DNA of 64,000 nt, taken from Euborellia annulipes (lineage: Eukaryota; Arthropoda; Insecta; Dermaptera; Anisolabididae). Where the stretch lies: NCBI GenBank assembly GCA_023213315.1, contig JAKCPI010005160.1, positions 118,966-182,965 on the forward strand, read 5' to 3'. Below are positions 44,690 through 57,015 of the stretch, one piece after another; position 1 is the stretch's first letter; every line of letters starts with the position of its first letter. Position numbers and translations under genes: made by a program. The notes under the pieces are model-generated. The model did not search any database. It was given only the letters and a program-made list of their open reading frames with translations, and had not been told where the DNA came from.

Positions 44690-45310
44690 AAATGGCAATC
44701 GCTGCCGAATATGACCATAAATAAAATAAAAAAAAAATTAAATAAATAAAAAAAGAATAATAGGTATATATCATGTGTTGGTCCATGAAGTAATTATGAA
44801 AAACATATAACCAAGAATTTATTAATTTAAATAAGCGAAAAATGTAGGTACCGCCGGGAGTCGCACCACGGATCTGTCGATTTACGCTCAACATGCCCTA
44901 CTACTGGATCACAGTACCGCACTCGCTTATTTAAATATGATAGATCGCTGATTTCAGTCTATTTAAATTAATAAATACTTGGTTATATGTTTTTCATAAT
45001 TACTTCATGGACCAGCACATGATATATATAATTCTTTATTTATTAATTGCATAATTGAGAGAATATCTCAAAACGTCCATTTAGATCGCGCCTCAGTAAC
45101 GGAGAAATCTGAATGCTTGATTTGAGCGGCGTTTCTCTAGTAGACTGAAATTAGCGATCTATCATAATTTAAATAAGCGAGTGCGGTACTGTAGTCCAGT
45201 AGTAGGGCATGTTGAGCGTAAATCGACAGATCCGTGGTGCGACTCCCGGCGGTACTTACATTTTTCGCTTATTTAAATTAATAAATACTTGGTTATATGT
45301 TTTTTAATAA
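44690..45310. repeat. Inverted pair of tRNA-derived SINEs
   Basis: Minus-strand copy about 44840-44935 and plus-strand copy about 45175-45260. Each reads GCGAGTGCGGTACTGTAGTC, CAGTAGTAGGGC, then GGTGCGACTCCCGGCGGTAC, i.e. an A-box-like and a B-box-like (GGTGCGACTCC) element in tRNA spacing. Shared flanks (ACTTGGTTATATGTTTTTCA) continue outward on both sides. Confidence 0.72.
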
Positions 45311-46418
45311 TTAAAAAGTTGCCAGGAGAGTAACGCCAGAGAAGTGGCAAAACCACACTTGACGAATAAAGAGAATAATAAAAAAATTTCTTTTTTATTG
45401 TTACAGACACTTGATTTATAATACCTTAACAATACCTTTATAATAAAACAAAAGCATAAAACCAAAATACTGTATATATACCGTATATAAAATATAATCT
45501 ACTACAATAAAATTTTGTATTTTCCCGCAATTAAAGCTATTTAAAGATTAAAAACAAATTTTTCAAAAATAAATAAATTAATTATTAAAATTGCTAAAAA
45601 TTTGATATTCTCCATCTGATAAATTAGTAAAATTCAAATTCATTTAATTATATTTTAACTTTAATTTAAATAGAAAATTCCTTTTGAATTTGGGCCTCGC
45701 TGACGTCATAATGACGCCAGGCTGCCGGCTCACAACTTGCATCATTATAGCTAAGTTCACTTCCGATTTCCTCCCTTGATTTATCCCTGAATGGCACAGA
45801 GATTGTTTTTAATGATAATTTCAAATTTTTATTATCATCCATTTCTTAAAAAAATCAAATATTAGTTTTTTTATTTACACTAGTGCCTTTTCATCGAATG
45901 ATTTCTTCATTTTACATAAAAATGTGCTTAAAAGAATATATGCCAACACATTTTAATTTGAACAGATGCACAGATGTCTTGAGATGTCTTTAAATTAATA
46001 AGCGATAAGCCTTTTTTTATTAACCAAATTAATTTAAAGTAAGAATGCTAATTTTATTTATTTAAAAATTTTAACTATTTAATATGATATATATTTGCGA
46101 AATTTTATCTTCTAAGATTATGAGGACAAAATTACTATATATTTTATATTTTTTCAAATATTCTAAATAATATACTAGCTTGTACATATAATAATTCATA
46201 TGTAGTTTTATCATTTTGATTCACTTATATGGATCATTTTTTAATTTAATAAATTTTTATACAAATTCTTGATTTGATATTATTTAATATCTGTGTAAAT
46301 ACTTATATCAATTTTAATAGGATTATTTGTATATATATGTATATTTCAAATTTTATTTAAACTCGTTGTTTTAACCATTTTAATTAATTTATTATTTTTT
46401 TAAATTTAAACTAAAAAA
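45311..46418. other. Region upstream of SUGP1
   Basis: Mostly A/T-rich with no recognised element. A GC-richer patch at 45690-45790 includes two TGACGTCA/ATGACGCC-like motifs. Promoter and 5' UTR of SUGP1 presumably lie here, but no TATA or start site could be fixed. Confidence 0.4.
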
Positions 46419-49400
46419 ATGGCTTATCGAGGCATAAAGGGTTCAGATTTATTTGTATCAAAAACATCAAGAAATGAGCGATTTGTACAAATGTCCAAAC
46501 AAGAACAATTAATAGAGCAAAAAAAGAGAGAAATTCAAGCAAAATTAGAAGAAAGAAAAAAAAAAGAAACAGAAGAAGCTCTGAAAAAACTTCAAAATGC
46601 ATCTAAAACTACAAACAAACCATCGCCAAATATTAATAATCAAAATAAATCGGTACAAAGGAAAACATTTTGGAAATCGTAAGTTATTAATTAATTCTTC
46701 TTTCACCTTGTCTTATGTTTTTGTTTCTTTGGATCTTTTCTAAAATTATAAACATCTCTCATCCCCTTGATGTCCCATCCATCTTTTATTCCATCACTGC
46801 CAATATATCAGTAGTTATGGATATATTTAAACATTTGCAATTTTCTATATATATATTTTTTTCTTCTTTTAGACAAGACCATTCCAAGTGGAGTAAAGAT
46901 CTCTCTTCAAAAGAATCAAAGCCATCATCCAATAATTTAAATATTTTTTCAAATGACGGAAGTTTCCTTGATCAATTTAGAAAATATTCTGGCTCAAATA
47001 AAGGTAATAATTTTTTTTGTAATTTCTATATACCAGTAACATAATTTATAATAATAATAATGATTAATTTCTTCAGACAAAAATTTTGAACTAAATTATA
47101 ATGATATATATGAAGGCGAGAAATCTTGGCAAATTGAATCAGGTAAATTTATTTATTCTATTTAACAAGGAAAAATATGTAATTTACTACAATTTTTTTA
47201 TATCTATTGATTATCTTTGTTATTCAGATATAAAAAGAGAAGAAGACACTTCAGAGGAAGAGAATCTCGACAACCATTTGCGGAATGACGTTTCAACGAG
47301 CTGTAAGGAATTTGGAAATACTTCATGGTTTTATTCTTCAGACAAGCGTCCACCAACATTAGGCGGAAGTCGTTGGAATTCTTCTCCCTCTTCATCACCA
47401 CCACCCGATAAAATGCATAGACCTTCATCACCATATTCTCCTAGCAAAGCATTGGCTGATCCTCCTCCTTTATTAGCGACTCCATGCCCACCACCTTCGT
47501 CTTCACCCTCTTCAACGGTAGACCAACAATCATCATTTCTCAATTCATCTTCTCTTTCCCAACATACATTTAATCCGTTCACACCTCCACCAACACTTCA
47601 TTCAATACCCCCTCCATCACCTCTAGCACCACATTCCATACCTCCTCCTCGACCAATGCAGCCACATTTAATTCCACCTCCATCTCCATTACAACCCCAT
47701 CTAATTCCACCACCATCTCCACTTCAATTGAACACCATCCCACCACCCCCTAATTTACAACAATTAAATTCAATCCCCCCTCCTAATTTAGCAAACCCGT
47801 CGGCACCTACAGCTCCTCTATCTTCATCCATGAGTATGAATATTCCTCCATTATCCTCAATTAATGTTCCACCTCCGAACCAAATGTCACATCCTCCGCC
47901 TCCGATGCTGAGAACGATTCCTCCGCCAGCTCTTCTTCGGTCAGTGCCGCCGCCGCCAATCCAGCCAACAGCAGCCAGCGCTTCGAGGCAACCGCCGCCA
48001 GGTAACCATCGCACCCCATGCCAAGAATTCATTTGAATATCCAGCAAATTCAAATATAAATTTAAAAAAATGATAAATGAAGAAAGGGGGAATATATATA
48101 TACATACAATAATAACATTTATATGGCGTGGAGAAGCTGCGGAACTCATACGAATTTGCCAGTGTGTACACCCACAGGCAGTGCTGCGTCACCAAACGAG
48201 GCCAGGACTCATCTTGCCAGGATGGTAGCCCAGTGTGGAGATGACATCGAGGACATCGTCCGCTCCAAAGGCAGAGACGACCCTTCTCTCTGGTGCGCTC
48301 GCTTTTTTTCTTTTTTTTAATGATAATTTCATTAATTCTTTATTACTACGTTTATTGATGTGTGAATACAGGCAATAGCATAACATTTTCTATTTGTTTC
48401 TAACATTTGGAAAACTTTATTATTATAATTTTGGAGCACTTCATCTTCGAAACAACCTCTCATTGTCAAATTTCGACAACAAATCGAGGGAGAAATGCAG
48501 ATAAAGCCTCGAGTGCAAGACCTTACTTAATAGTATTCAAAATGACCATCACTTGATAACAACAACATTTAATTTTATCCATGAATCCGTTCCACCACCA
48601 CCAGTCCATTTATCGAGCTGAAAGCATTGTATAGTTAGAAAAATAAAAATAAAAATAAAAATTATTTAAATATTTGCAAACAATATATAACTGGTACATA
48701 GAGTGTGAACTAGAGCGATTCGCTTGGGTAGGTTGGATTATCGCCTTTCAATAAATAAATATGAGTTTGTAAATATTTAAATAATTTTTATTTTTCTAAC
48801 TGTACAATGCTTTCAGCTTGATAAATGGACTGATGATGGTTATATTTCATTAAAACCGAAACTGTTTCCTAAACAGAGTTTTCATTTCGTGAAGACTGCA
48901 CTGCCTACCTCACTGCCTGCTTCTTTTCACCTCTTATTGTTTGGATACAATAGACACTTTATTTTTTCACATCCTAATAGCTTAATTATTTCGATTAAAA
49001 CATCAAAAAACACCTTAATATTACTTCTTGATGTTTTGATTAATAACTAATCCTCTTATTCCATTGTTTTTAATAAATAAATTTAACGATATTTGGTCTC
49101 TTGTGAATATTAGGTTTGTTGCAAGATCTTTTGACGTTTTTAGCTGGATACGTAGGTCATTATATATAAAAATAATCAATGTTTTAATAAGAGATTAAGC
49201 TAGCCTTTTTTTTAAACAAATAAAAATAATTTATCTAATTATTCACTTTAACTTTTCTGCACAAACAATTGATGCCTTCTATAAGTGTCTTCCAATGAGA
49301 CAATTTATACTTTTATTCCTCATAGGGATGGGCGATTGGCCGTGGGGATTAAGCAATTAAGTAGCTAAACTATCCTGAGCTGAAAGCAACTCACATTCAC

Positions 49401-52400
49401 TTATTTAAGGATTAAGAAATTACATCTCATATTTTTTTAATTGAAAGATTTACCTAATAATTGATGTTTTTTTAATTTTCAATTTTGAAAAGAGTGCATA
49501 TATACCTGCTAATTGATTTTTTCAGGTTCCTTTATGATAAAACCTGCCCCGCATATATGGAATATCGTGATCAAGTTGAGAAACTTCGTATGGAGTTTTT
49601 CAATCAGAATACAACAGAAAATTCGAAAAATTTTATATCACAACTCGGCGAAAACGGACATTCTCAACTTATGCAAAATTTTAATACGAGAGAAATAAAT
49701 TATGATGAAATTAAAAATTTATCAGGTGCTCTTGAATCACAGAAAGAAAAAGGTGAATTAATATTAATCATTATTAACTTTTTATATTATTTTTATTCTA
49801 ATTTACTATAATTTTTTTCCAATATCTAATTAATTTTCAAAAATATAGGGGAGAAATTTTATATTACTGATGTTTAGATCGACCTTCTTTCCAAGACTGA
49901 TATCTTTGATAATATGATTAAAAGATGGTCCTTAGCTGATTTCATTTTATAAAAAATTTTAAAAAATGAATTACTTTTAAATTTGTTAATAAAACAATTT
50001 TTCGGGATTTAATAGGCGCAGAGACAAAAAATGTTTAGAAGGAAAAAACAAATTTAGACCTTCTTTTAAAAAATGTCTACGCAAAATATTTCGTAAATGA
50101 AATTTCTACAGCTTCCACTTGGGAATATGTTCTGATTAGACAAATGTATAGATGTTTTACATAAAATAATCCGGAACATCATAAAATATGCTCAGTATGC
50201 AATAAGGAAGATTATTCACTGTGCATATTTAAATTTCTTAATGCGCATAGGCTGTACAGTACGGGTTTATTTCATGTACTTGTCGGGACAACCTATTAAT
50301 TATTATTAGATTATTTACAAAATATTATAACAAAATTATAACAAGAATGTGATATCGTACGCCTCTTGGAGGTGAGATATATATCAATATTTATAAATGA
50401 AACACATGCGAATTTCTTTTATCTATCTACTGTATATATCTTCGAACATGCGTCGGACGTCTTATACTGATTAAGCGATTTTGGAAATATGAACTCTTTA
50501 GAAAACCTCAAATAAAATAAAAATTCTTAGTGAAGAGTTTGTAAAATATATATACAGTAAAACTCCTCTTATCCTGCCTCGGATCATAAATTACATATAT
50601 TTATCATATATTATTTTTATTATTACATATATTATATATAAATGAATGACTTTCTTTATATTTTAATTAAACTGTGTGGTGCAACATTGTGCAATATGGT
50701 GAAGAGGGAGAGGGAAGGAGTTCCCGAGTTTGTTTACTCGCTTGCTTCCCAGTCTATTTTTCTACTACCTGGCTTTAGATCAAAAATCAGAGAGTTAGAA
50801 AAACGAGAACGTGTGATGAAAATGAATGAAAATCAATTTTCCACCGAAACCTCAAATTAACCGGTCAAATGGGTTCGGTCCCGGCCAGGCCGGTTAAGAG
50901 GGAGTTTACTGTATTTCTAATTTTTTATTTAAATTTTGTTTTATATATTAATGAATATTATATATATATATATATATATATCTTTTAATTTATTTTTTCT
51001 ATTTAGATCCAAATAAAGTGGATGAAGATGGAAACGAAGATCAATCAAAAAGAGAACGACGAAGAAAACGTAAAAGTCGATGGGCTCCCGAATCAGATCA
51101 ATCCAATTCATCAATGAATAATAAATCCTCAACAAGCTCCAATGCGTTAATAAACGTCAGTCGTACAGATCCAGCACTTATTCAATACGCTATTCAAGCA
51201 TTTGGATCTACTAATCTTTCAGAAGAAGATTGGAAAAAAGCTGAAGATCATTTCAAAGTAATTGCTATTTATTTAACAGTAAAAAGGGGAGCGACCAGGA
51301 GAAGAATTATTTAAATAATATCTTTAGCAGTCCATTTAGTCTTACAGGAACTCGTCCACTTGACCATTGACTCGATTTTAATTATTTTTTTAAATTGTCA
51401 CTTATTTAAATATTCTTCTATCAATTTCTTTTTTTTTCTTTTAGATTAATTTATTATATCAAGATATGTTGCGAAAAAGGCAAGAATTGGAAAGGTTAAC
51501 GAGAGCAGGGAAATTTAAATACGAATACGATAGCGATGAAGATACAGAAGGTGGCACTTGGGAGCATCGACTTCGTTCTCAAGAAATGGAGGCAACCCAA
51601 CTCTGGGCTGATGAATTAACAAAAAAGGCCGAAGGCAAACATCACATTGGAGATTTCTTACCACCTGATGAACTTGAAAGGTTTTTAGAAAAGGTATGAA
51701 AAGGAATATTATCTCATCAAATTAATTAAATTTTATGAATTAGTATTTTAATTTACAATCTCATGAATAGCTATTTAAAAACATATAAATAAAATTTTTA
51801 AATAAATTCATAACTTAAATTCTCTAAATATAACACTTAAGGTCTGTTCGATTATAGCTCCCTGGGCGCCCGAAGGCGTCCGGCGCATGCGCATTTAAGG
51901 AAAAGCGTATTGCTTTTCGTTACTGCGCATGTGATCTCCCTCACTACGCATGCGCCGGACGCCTAGGGAGCTATAATCGAACAGACCAAATAAAAAATGT
52001 TTTAATATGAAATAAATATTTTTATTTACAGTACAATGCTCTTAAGGAGGGTCGTGAACCTGATTTATCTGACTATAAAGAATACAAACTAAAACAAGAT
52101 AATGTAGGATTTCAAATGCTTCAAAAGTTAGGATGGTCTGAGGGTCAGGGCTTAGGATCGGAAGGTCTAGGCATCCTAGATCCTGTTAATAAGTAAGTAT
52201 AACAATTTGAAATTTCACCGAACATATAATATAAAATGAATAGTGAATAAAACAACAGAGTGTAGAAAAATATCTTTATAGAATATAAAAGTTGATTTGA
52301 TGCATGACTAATTAAATAAAATAGTGTATACATTTTTACTTTCTCTTACCTCTATATATGTTAATATATAGAGAGAGAAAGTATTGGATTCATGTCAAAA

Positions 52401-54050
52401 ATGCGATGTCGAGATTTTGATGGATATACATACTGATGCACTTTTTCAGTTTTTTTCGATTTTCTCAAAATTCGCTCCAACGATTTAATTAAAATTCAAA
52501 AATCAATTCTTTTTTAGATGCTCTTTAAAATGTATATTCTCATTTTTCCATTGAAATCTTCTGAAGAACACTTTACTCTTGTATTTCATAGGAAAGATAG
52601 GAGAAATGGTTGCCATGGTAACAAAATATAAATATTTTCCCCTGTTTATAAATTTTACATCTTGAATTTTAATATATCGGCGGAAACTAAATATATGTCG
52701 ACACAAAAAATCTGGTGTGTCAAGCACAGAACACAACTTTCGATTACCGAAGGTAAGAGAAAGTTGTCTGCTGTGCGACCAGTCATACCAGATTTTTAAT
52801 CCTTTAAATTAATTGGTTATATCTCTACTTCTCACTTCTTATCTAATTATTTGTTTATACTTACAGGGCAACAACTCGAGTAGAAAATCAAGGACTTGGC
52901 ATGGATCGTCCTGATGATGTTTCTAAAGGGGATGATGAATACGATGCTTATCGAAAGCGTATGATGTTGGCTTATAGGTTCAGGCCTAATCCCCTTGTAA
53001 GTACACCTAAATATACTGTCTCATATTAATTGACTAACTTATGACAATATTAATTATAAAAGGTAATCATTGGTCTCAATTCAAGAATCGTTTTTTCTTT
53101 ATAAAATCTATCTACATAGCTTAACGGATAAATTGAACTATTAAATTGTTGTTACGAAACTAGACAAGAATATTGAACTATTAAACCTGCGGCAAGCAGG
53201 TTCAATGTCATTATGGGGGTTTTTAATTATAGACCACATTTTGTATTAATTATTTATTAAAAATATACTGTACAACTTTTAATTAATAATATTTTGTACA
53301 TTCTATGTTAAAAAATCAAATTCAAAAAACTTAGTGTAACATCATGCTTTTTATGTAAACACTTGCTTTGATGATTGTGTGTAACATCATGGGAATGAGT
53401 GTAGATGGCAATGTTAAATCCCTATGGGGATTTGCATGTTAATTTCGATTCAAAAGGGGGTCCCCTTTGGAACTTTTTACACATTAAAAAAAATAATTTT
53501 CAATTCTTATGAAATTTTGTATTTATTTAGGATTCTCTCTTGTGTATAAAATATCCAAATATGAGATTAAAATTTTGAAAAATAACCATAGTTTATTTCA
53601 AGCAGTCAACATTTAAAATACACAGAGTCTATGGAAATTTTAAATCAATTGACTCTTTTTTACTTTTTACTTATGAAATGCAAGTGGTCAAGTTTGAAAC
53701 TATGGTGCTATGAGAAACTAAACATCTCGTCACAAAAAAATCTGATGTGACAAGCACGGTGCACAACTTCCTCTTACCCATCGGCAAGAAAAAGTTGTGC
53801 ACCTTGCTTGTCACATCTATTTAATAATAACTATAAAAGCTTTAACTATCAAAAATAAAAAAGATTCTCGAATTGAAAGCAAAAGTCCTATGAATTTGAG
53901 TCATAGTTATACAAAAAGGCGTTCAAAAAATAAGTGTGTCAAACGATTCTAATATCCACTTTCACATTTAAAAAAAAAAATATTTTTTTCTTTCTAAATT
54001 TTAATTTAAATTTAATTTTTCAGAATAATCCTCGTCGTCCTTATTATTGA
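46419..54050 (+). CDS. SUGP1: SUGP1 (SURP and G-patch splicing factor), 11 exons, 796 aa
   Basis: Exons 46419-46678, 46873-47003, 47077-47142, 47228-48001, 48178-48292, 49526-49752, 51007-51257, 51445-51693, 52032-52192, 52867-52996 and 54024-54050 join in phase (2391 bases) with GT-AG borders. SUGP1 binds SF3B1 and helps recognise branch points in the spliceosome. Seen: N-terminal [25 protein letters not shown], a Pro-rich stretch of ~180 residues (residues ~210-400) with many PPP and IPPP repeats, a SURP domain ([17 protein letters not shown] to [20 protein letters not shown]), a basic [10 protein letters not shown] motif, [32 protein letters not shown], the G-patch ([17 protein letters not shown]) and the end [16 protein letters not shown], as in human. 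Human SUGP1 has two SURP modules and 645 residues; here I see only one SURP, and the Pro-rich insert makes the protein longer. Confidence 0.96.
48293..49525. other. SUGP1 intron 5 with Penelope-type repeat
   Basis: Inverted arms around 48630-48690 and 48760-48840 flank a decayed hammerhead: CTGATGA at 48826-48832, stem GGTT/AACC, GAAAC, but TGT instead of GTC. Otherwise A/T-rich. Confidence 0.55.
49753..51006. other. SUGP1 intron 6
   Basis: Contains TA-rich stretches (50950-50985) and a pogo/Tigger-type MITE (50555-50911). No extra exon was recognised. Confidence 0.55.
50555..50911. mobile_element. pogo/Tigger-type MITE in SUGP1 intron 6
   Basis: The ends CAGTAAAACTCCTCTTATCC and GGTTAAGAGGGAGTTTACTG are inverted repeats, flanked by TA (50553-50554, 50912-50913). 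357 bp with only a chance ORF. CAGT(C/A)AAAC with TCTTATCC is the pogo/Tigger terminal signature. Confidence 0.85.
51841..51987. mobile_element. Foldback MITE in SUGP1 intron 8
   Basis: The ends GGTCTGTTCGATTATAGCTC and its exact inverted copy bound 147 bp. Arms extend about 50 bp with GC-rich CGGCGCATGCGC inner parts. Flanks are TAA/AAA, so the target duplication is unclear. GG(T)CTGTTCG suggests a PIF/Harbinger-like or other foldback family. Confidence 0.8.
52193..52866. other. SUGP1 intron 9 with TCTGGTGTG-family repeat
   Basis: From about 52400 to 52800 lies an inverted-orientation copy of the dispersed family seen at 2.2, 30.8 and 44.2 kb. It has an internal hairpin (ACAACTTTCGATTACC and GGTAAGAGAAAGTTGT) and ends ACCAGATTTTT. 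Confidence 0.55.
52997..54023. other. SUGP1 intron 10 with repeats
   Basis: Contains a Penelope-type arm at about 53210-53290 (as at 39721) and a TCTGATGTGAC-family copy at about 53640-53820 with an internal hairpin around GTGCACAACTT. Confidence 0.55.
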
Positions 54051-54396
54051 AAAACCTTTGAAAAATTACCAAACCAAGAATACATGTGTCGCGTATCTAA
54101 CTTGGAAAAAATGTCTTCATTTTTATTAAATTATATGTAAGACTCGCAGTTATTAAATAGAGTATATTTTAATATGCTTATTGTAAAAATGCATCTGAAT
54201 GATAGAAAAAATGGTCCAAATGCTCTTTAAATGTAAAAGAAAATGCAAGTTATGACTTTGGTGTGAAAAAGAAGAGCCTACATTTCCGGGATCCATTTAT
54301 ACTCTCTTCGACATAAGAGAATAGAATACAGTGAGTGTGTGTCTAAAATTTTATTTTCGATATACAGTATATAACTTGTTATATATACATGGATAG

Positions 54397-54431
<35 letters not shown>

Positions 54432-55500
54432 CCCTTTTAATCCCTTGCGTCCTTAATTTTATGTAAATATTATTTTAACCTCCCAGGAGATAAAAACATT
54501 TTGGGATTTTAATAAAAAATCATACGTATATTGCTCATATACACTGATCTAAAGAAACCCTAAATAAAACGATTTTATCTCTTGTGGTCAATTTTAATTA
54601 CATTCTTTTAATATTATCACTAGCAGTAAATTTTTGTCAAATCTATGCAATGACTTTTATCGGGATGTAAAACATCAAACCAAAATTTACTTACTGCTAA
54701 TGATAGTGGATATTTTATTAATTTACATTTAGAGAAAGAACATGAATTGCAACTAAAATAAAATTTTTTTTTAACTTTTTGATTATTTTCATTAAAATTT
54801 TTCCATATTTAAAAAAAAAACCATGAAATAGTCACATGTGTACATGCATGGGTGGTATTTATTATACATTTGGCCCTCACTGTACAAGTCCTTAGTAGAA
54901 GGAATGTAGTGACCCATTGGCATGCTGGGGTGCCGGCAATCTCGCTTTTCCGACACCGAAAACTTCAATTGGATTTAAAAAAAAATAAAGACGCTTTTAA
55001 TTTTTATAGCAAAATACTGTATTTTATGAACATTTATATTCTTGATTTATATTAAAGAACCTGGCACAACAAAAGCTTTTGAACAAAACCGTCCAAAAAG
55101 TGCTACACACCAGATTTTTTGTGCCGGCAAATCCAAATTGCTAACCCCAACAACGCCAGCCCTCAGGCCTTTAATTCCTGCCGGTATCGCTTCACTTCAC
55201 TTGGTTGGATTTTGCGCCAAGCCACTTGGCCAGCTTATCCGATAACTCGGGTCACCTCCTTTATTTGAATTAAGAATGTGGCTATTTGCACATACAGTAT
55301 GTGCATATAATTGGCTATTTGCTGCAAATAATTGGCTATTTGCACATACTGTAAGTATAGGCAATAAAGTCAGAGAGGGAAATTTAAACCTTTGAGTCTT
55401 CGGCGAGCAATTGCAAAATCAGTGGCGTACCGAGGGGGGGGGGGCGAGGGGGGCGGTCCGCCCCAGGCCCCGAGCCGGCATAGGCCCCCATATATTTATA
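54051..55500. other. SUGP1 3' flank and repeats
   Basis: AATAAA-like signals occur near 54513 and 54564. A TA microsatellite is at 54404-54429. At 54870-54895 is an end of the CAGTGAGGG-type MITE, and at about 55060-55255 a SINE-like repeat (GCTTATCCGATAAC end). A hAT-type end CAGTGGCGTACCGAGG at 55422 begins the G/C-rich sequence leading into the minisatellite. Confidence 0.5.
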
Positions 55501-55504
55501 TAAA

Positions 55505-56310
55505 AAAAAAAAATTTAATGAAAATTTCCCTTTGAAAGGCCCCGGGGCCCTCAGGGCTCAAGTAAAAATGGGAAAATTTAGATTAAAAAAAAACAAAATT
55601 TATTGAAAATTTCTCTTTGAGAGGCCCCGGGGCCTTCAGGGCTCAAATAAAAACAAAATTTATTGAAAATTTCTTTTTGAGAGGCCCCGGGGCCCTTGGG
55701 GCTCAAGTAAAAACAAAATTTATTGAAAATTTCTCTTTGAGAGGCCCCGGGGCCCTTGAGGCTCAAGTAAAAATGGGAAAATTTAGATTAAAAAAAACAA
55801 AATTTATTGAAAATTTCTCTTTGAGAGGCCCCGGGGCCCTTGAGGCTCAAGTAAAAATGGGAAAATTTAGATTAAAAAAAACAAAATTTATTGAAAATTT
55901 CTCTTTGAGAGGCCCCGGGGCCTTCAGGGCTCAAATAAAAACAAAATTTATTGAAAATTTCTTTTTGAGAGGCCCCGGGGCCCTTGGGGCTCAAGTAAAA
56001 ACAAAATTTATTGAAAATTTCTCTTTGAGAGGCCCCGGGGCCCTTGGGGCTCAAGTAAAAACAAAATTTATTGAAAATTTCTCTTTGAGAGGCCCCGGGG
56101 CCCTTGGGGCTCAAGTAAAAACAAAATTTATTGAAAATTTCTCTTTGAGAGGCCCCGGGGCCCTTGGGGCTCAAGTAAAAATGGGAAAATTTAGATAAAA
56201 AAAAGAAAATTTAATGAAAATTTCTCTTTGAGAGGCCCCGGGGCCCTTGGGGCTCAAGTAAAAATAGGAAAATTTAGATAAAAAAAAGAAAATTTAATGA
56301 AAATTACCCC
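55505..56310. repeat. GC/AT-alternating minisatellite, ~60-bp units
   Basis: About twelve units of roughly 60 or 84 bp repeat AAATTTATTGAAAATTTCTC, TTTGAGAGGCCCCGGGGCC and TTGGGGCTCAAGTAAAAA; longer units add GGGAAAATTTAGATTAAAAA. A block of units (55560-55715 versus 55860-56010) is itself repeated, i.e. higher-order structure. Both strands are open for ~100-190 codons only because the unit length is a multiple of three; no coding role is inferred. Confidence 0.9.
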
Positions 56311-56736
56311 TTGGGGTTCAGGGATATACGGTATTTTAAAAATGTTTTTGTGTTTGGAGGAGAGGGATATTTAAAGATGACCACCCCCCCCAAAAAAAAA
56401 AAAAAAAAAAATTCAATATAATTTTAACGTACAGTATTGTTATTTGATAGCTTGTGATGGGGAGGGAAAACTTCTTGTCTCCACCTCAGGAACGCAACTG
56501 TTTTAATCTCCAATGTTTTTATATAATAACGAAAATACTAATATTTTTTTAAATATAAATTACGAATTTCAACTTTTCTTTCTAATTATCTAAAGGTTTT
56601 ATAAAATTAATCAGGCGCGAAATCAATGATTTTTGTAATGATAAAAAAAGAAGGCTTTTATTTTTGAATATTACATCTTTTTTCCTTAAAAAAGATTTGT
56701 TTTCTTCGGCCTGAGTGTATATATTATACACCGAAT

Positions 56737-57015
56737 GCCGTGCTGTGGTCCAGTGGTAGAGCATACCAGGGCCGGAACTACGAGATTTTTTAGGGGGGGG
56801 CAAAATTTAATTTGCCGCTCCCTCCTTAAAATTTTCTAAACAAAATTCATATCATTTTACCTTTTTTTTAGTAAATCTTTATTTAATTGCCGCCCCCCTG
56901 ATATCTGCCGCCCGGGGCACATGCACCCACTGCCCCCCCCCCCCCCCCTAGATCTGGCTCGGCTCTGGAGCATACTGAGTACAAGTCGCTAGATCCCTGG
57001 TTCGCTCCCGGCGGA
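56737..57015 (+). repeat. tRNA-like SINE split by a hAT MITE
   Basis: Before and after the 201-bp insertion, the sequence reads GCTGTGGTCCAGTGGTAGAG (A-box like), then CTAGATCCCTGGTTCGCTCC (B-box like) and CGGCGGACT. Without the insertion and one target copy it has tRNA-like spacing. Downstream sequence to about 57250 carries a hammerhead-like CTGAAGA/GAAAT with stem GACAC/GTGTC (57144-57170). Confidence 0.65.
56767..56967. mobile_element. hAT-type MITE inserted in a tRNA-like sequence
   Basis: The ends CAGGGCCGGAACTACGAG and CTGGCTCGGCTCTG are imperfect inverted repeats, flanked by identical GAGCATAC at 56759-56766 and 56968-56975. 201 bp, no ORF, with facing G- and C-tracts inside. Confidence 0.9.

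Noticed and set aside
47204..48386. Minus-strand Gly-rich ORFs opposite SUGP1
   Set aside because: They mirror the proline-rich coding strand (CCN codons read as Gly) and are not genes.
55578..56198. Repetitive ORFs of 62-193 codons on both strands
   Set aside because: The minisatellite unit is a multiple of three, so frames stay open by construction.
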